Assembly (NCBI RefSeq): GCF_000718515.1
Contig: NZ_JNZS01000004.1
Span: 1-64,000 of the forward strand
Direction: 5' to 3'
DNA: 64,000 nucleotides
DNA from: Micromonospora parva
Lineage (GTDB): Bacteria; Actinomycetota; Actinomycetes; Mycobacteriales; Micromonosporaceae
Part shown: positions 63,139 to 64,000 of the stretch, piece after piece
Position numbering within the stretch: position 1 is the first letter of the stretch
How the letters are laid out: every line of letters begins with the position of its first letter
Notes under the pieces: generated by a model
The model's database searches: none
Seen by the model: the letters and a program-made list of their open reading frames with translations, nothing else
Told to the model about the DNA's origin: nothing
Position numbers and translations under genes: made by a program

Positions 63139-64000
63139 CGCGCGCCTCCCTCCAGTCCGACGCGGCGCGGCCGCTCCCGCCGGGCGACCTGGTCGGCCCT
63201 CCGGCCGGCCACACCGACGATCTCCGCAGCTGCCCCGACGCCGATCGCTGTGACCGACGCCACCCGCCATCCTGCCCCCTGCCCGCCCGAGAAGACCGTT
63301 CCCGCACTGGACCGACAGGTCTCACCGCCCTCCTTTGCTCTGCACCCGCGGACGCGACGGTTACCGTCCGCCACTGTCGCCTATAGAGGTGCAGAGCAAA
63401 GGGGGAATGGGCCGTGGTCGGGCCTGCGCCGTGGTCGGGCCTGCGCCGTGGCCGGGCCAGCGCCATGGCCGGGCCAGCGCCATGGCCGGGCCAGCGCCAT
63501 GGCCGGGCCAGCGCCATGGCCGGGCCAGCGCCATGGCCAGGTTGGGCGGCGTCGGGGGCGCGGGCGGCGCGGCGCAGGCCGTACAGGGTCAACCCCGCCG
63601 CCGCGACCAGGGGGCCGCCGTCGCGGACCAGGCCGTCGACCCCCAGCAGCCACCAGCACAGCGGCAGATCCACAGCGAGTACGGCCACCGTGACGACGAT
63701 CAGCAGGCCACGGGCCCAGTCCTTGCCCCGCATCAGGAACGCGGTGCAGAACAGCACGGCGTAGCTGGCCGTGATGCCAGCGCCGAACCAGAACAGCACG
63801 GCCGGCACCGCGGTCAGCCGACCGTCCAGGATGGAGCCCCCGGCCACCAGCGCTGGCACCAGCATCAACGGGCTGTAGGTGAAGGCCGCCACGCGACTGG
63901 TCAACAACCAGGCGCTGGCCTGTGGTCGGCGGGGCGGGGTCTCCCGCCAGGAGATGCCGTCCCGGTCGATGACGAGACGCGGACGGTGCCGGACCAGGTG
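63002..64000 (-). CDS. Membrane protein, partial at the right edge, with repeat-derived tail
   Basis: The frame is open from the window edge (no start inside is required) to 63002. It has four helices (for example YSPLMLVPALVAGGSIL, AVLFWFGAGITASYAVLF, LLIVVTVAVLAVDLPLCWWL, GPLVAAAGLTLYGLRRA) and then no further domain. After RAPDAAQ the frame passes through a 17-bp tandem repeat (63411-63540), a palindrome, and 140 bases of the flavoprotein gene. The true end is probably near 63560; the tail looks like lost-stop readthrough. Function unknown. Confidence 0.6.
   Translation of the reverse strand, partial: HLVRHRPRLVIDRDGISWRETPPRRPQASAWLLTSRVAAFTYSPLMLVPALVAGGSILDGRLTAVPAVLFWFGAGITASYAVLFCTAFLMRGKDWARGLLIVVTVAVLAVDLPLCWWLLGVDGLVRDGGPLVAAAGLTLYGLRRAARAPDAAQPGHGAGPAMALARPWRWPGHGAGPAMALARPRRRPDHGAGPTTAHSPFALHLYRRQWRTVTVASAGAEQRRAVRPVGPVRERSSRAGRGQDGGWRRSQRSASGQLRRSSVWPAGGPTRSPGGSGRAASDWREARGGRRVRRGGGGGGAGRRGSGADGVPGRCQRAAAGPGGLPPGQGVW
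63332..63402. repeat. Branched palindrome beside the tandem repeat
   Basis: cctttgctctgcacc (63332-63346) is the exact complement of 63388-63402. Inside the loop gcggacg (63348-63354) pairs with cgtccgc (63365-63371). It lies between the flavoprotein start and the 17-bp repeat array. Confidence 0.75.
63411..63540. repeat. 17-bp tandem repeat array
   Basis: Seven complete 17-base units (63411-63529) and a partial eighth. Units 4-7 are identical (gccatggccgggccagc); units 1-3 carry a few substitutions (gccgtggtcgggcctgc). Because 17 is not a multiple of three, each unit shifts frame and three units encode 17 residues; no frame on the minus strand meets a stop within the array. Confidence 0.85.

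Noticed and set aside
63411..63540. CRISPR array
   Set aside because: Units are directly adjacent with no spacers, are only 17 bases long, and no cas genes are present.

Overview
This is a GC-rich actinomycete chromosome segment. Codon use, many GTG/TTG starts, stop-start overlaps and housekeeping gene order (mfd, SurA-like lipoprotein, mazG, eno, ftsB-like, DUF501, ppx; ispH/xseA/xseB; DUF4245/glpX) fit the Micromonosporaceae, most likely Micromonospora or a close relative. That placement is inference from gene content. I see no prophage, transposase, CRISPR array or biosynthetic cluster. The window is core chromosome with about 60 protein genes and one tRNA.

Layout. 0-7.4 kb: cystathionine beta-synthase, a YkvA-like protein, two overlapping SGNH hydrolases, a thiolase, a small unknown gene and two Bax-inhibitor-1 paralogues. 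7.5 kb: tRNA-Leu(UAA), the counterpart of Streptomyces bldA. 7.7-17.7 kb: a large membrane protein, type II NADH dehydrogenase, an overlapping DUF4129 / membrane / MoxR / DUF58 / membrane operon, a family-5 uracil-DNA glycosylase, a dienelactone hydrolase and a single-pass membrane protein. 17.8-22.8 kb: a PadR/HAAS operon with a clear self-overlapping operator, Ppx/GppA, an ArsR-like regulator divergent from an esterase lipoprotein, and an N-acetyltransferase. 22.8-33.6 kb: division, glycolysis and repair genes, all on the minus strand apart from one lipoprotein. 33.9-41.1 kb: cyclase, AraC regulator, PEP carboxylase, a Gly-rich membrane protein and RmuC. 41.2-53.6 kb: a secreted subtilase, lipoproteins, IspH, exonuclease VII, GlpX, a DMT exporter and a large membrane protein. 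53.7-64 kb: a ferredoxin-NADP reductase-like enzyme, rhomboid, a cell-wall hydrolase, PIN-PhoH, a helix-turn-helix gene with a small membrane protein, trehalose phosphatase, a short-chain cis-prenyltransferase, a geranylgeranyl-reductase-family enzyme and a membrane protein running off the right edge.

Central carbon metabolism is well represented (eno, ppc, glpX, thiolase), as are genome maintenance (mfd, mazG, xseAB, rmuC, udg) and the cell envelope (ftsB-like, transglycosylase, prenyltransferase, lipoproteins).

The most unusual content is non-coding. Seven long intergenic palindromes have 10-31 bp arms. Two share an 18-base core, and two lie in divergent promoter regions where a terminator role does not fit. 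There is also a 17-bp tandem repeat that rotates reading frame and extends the last gene, a perfect palindrome over the promoter of an apparently leaderless padR, and a cluster of CGTGAC motifs upstream of a helix-turn-helix gene.
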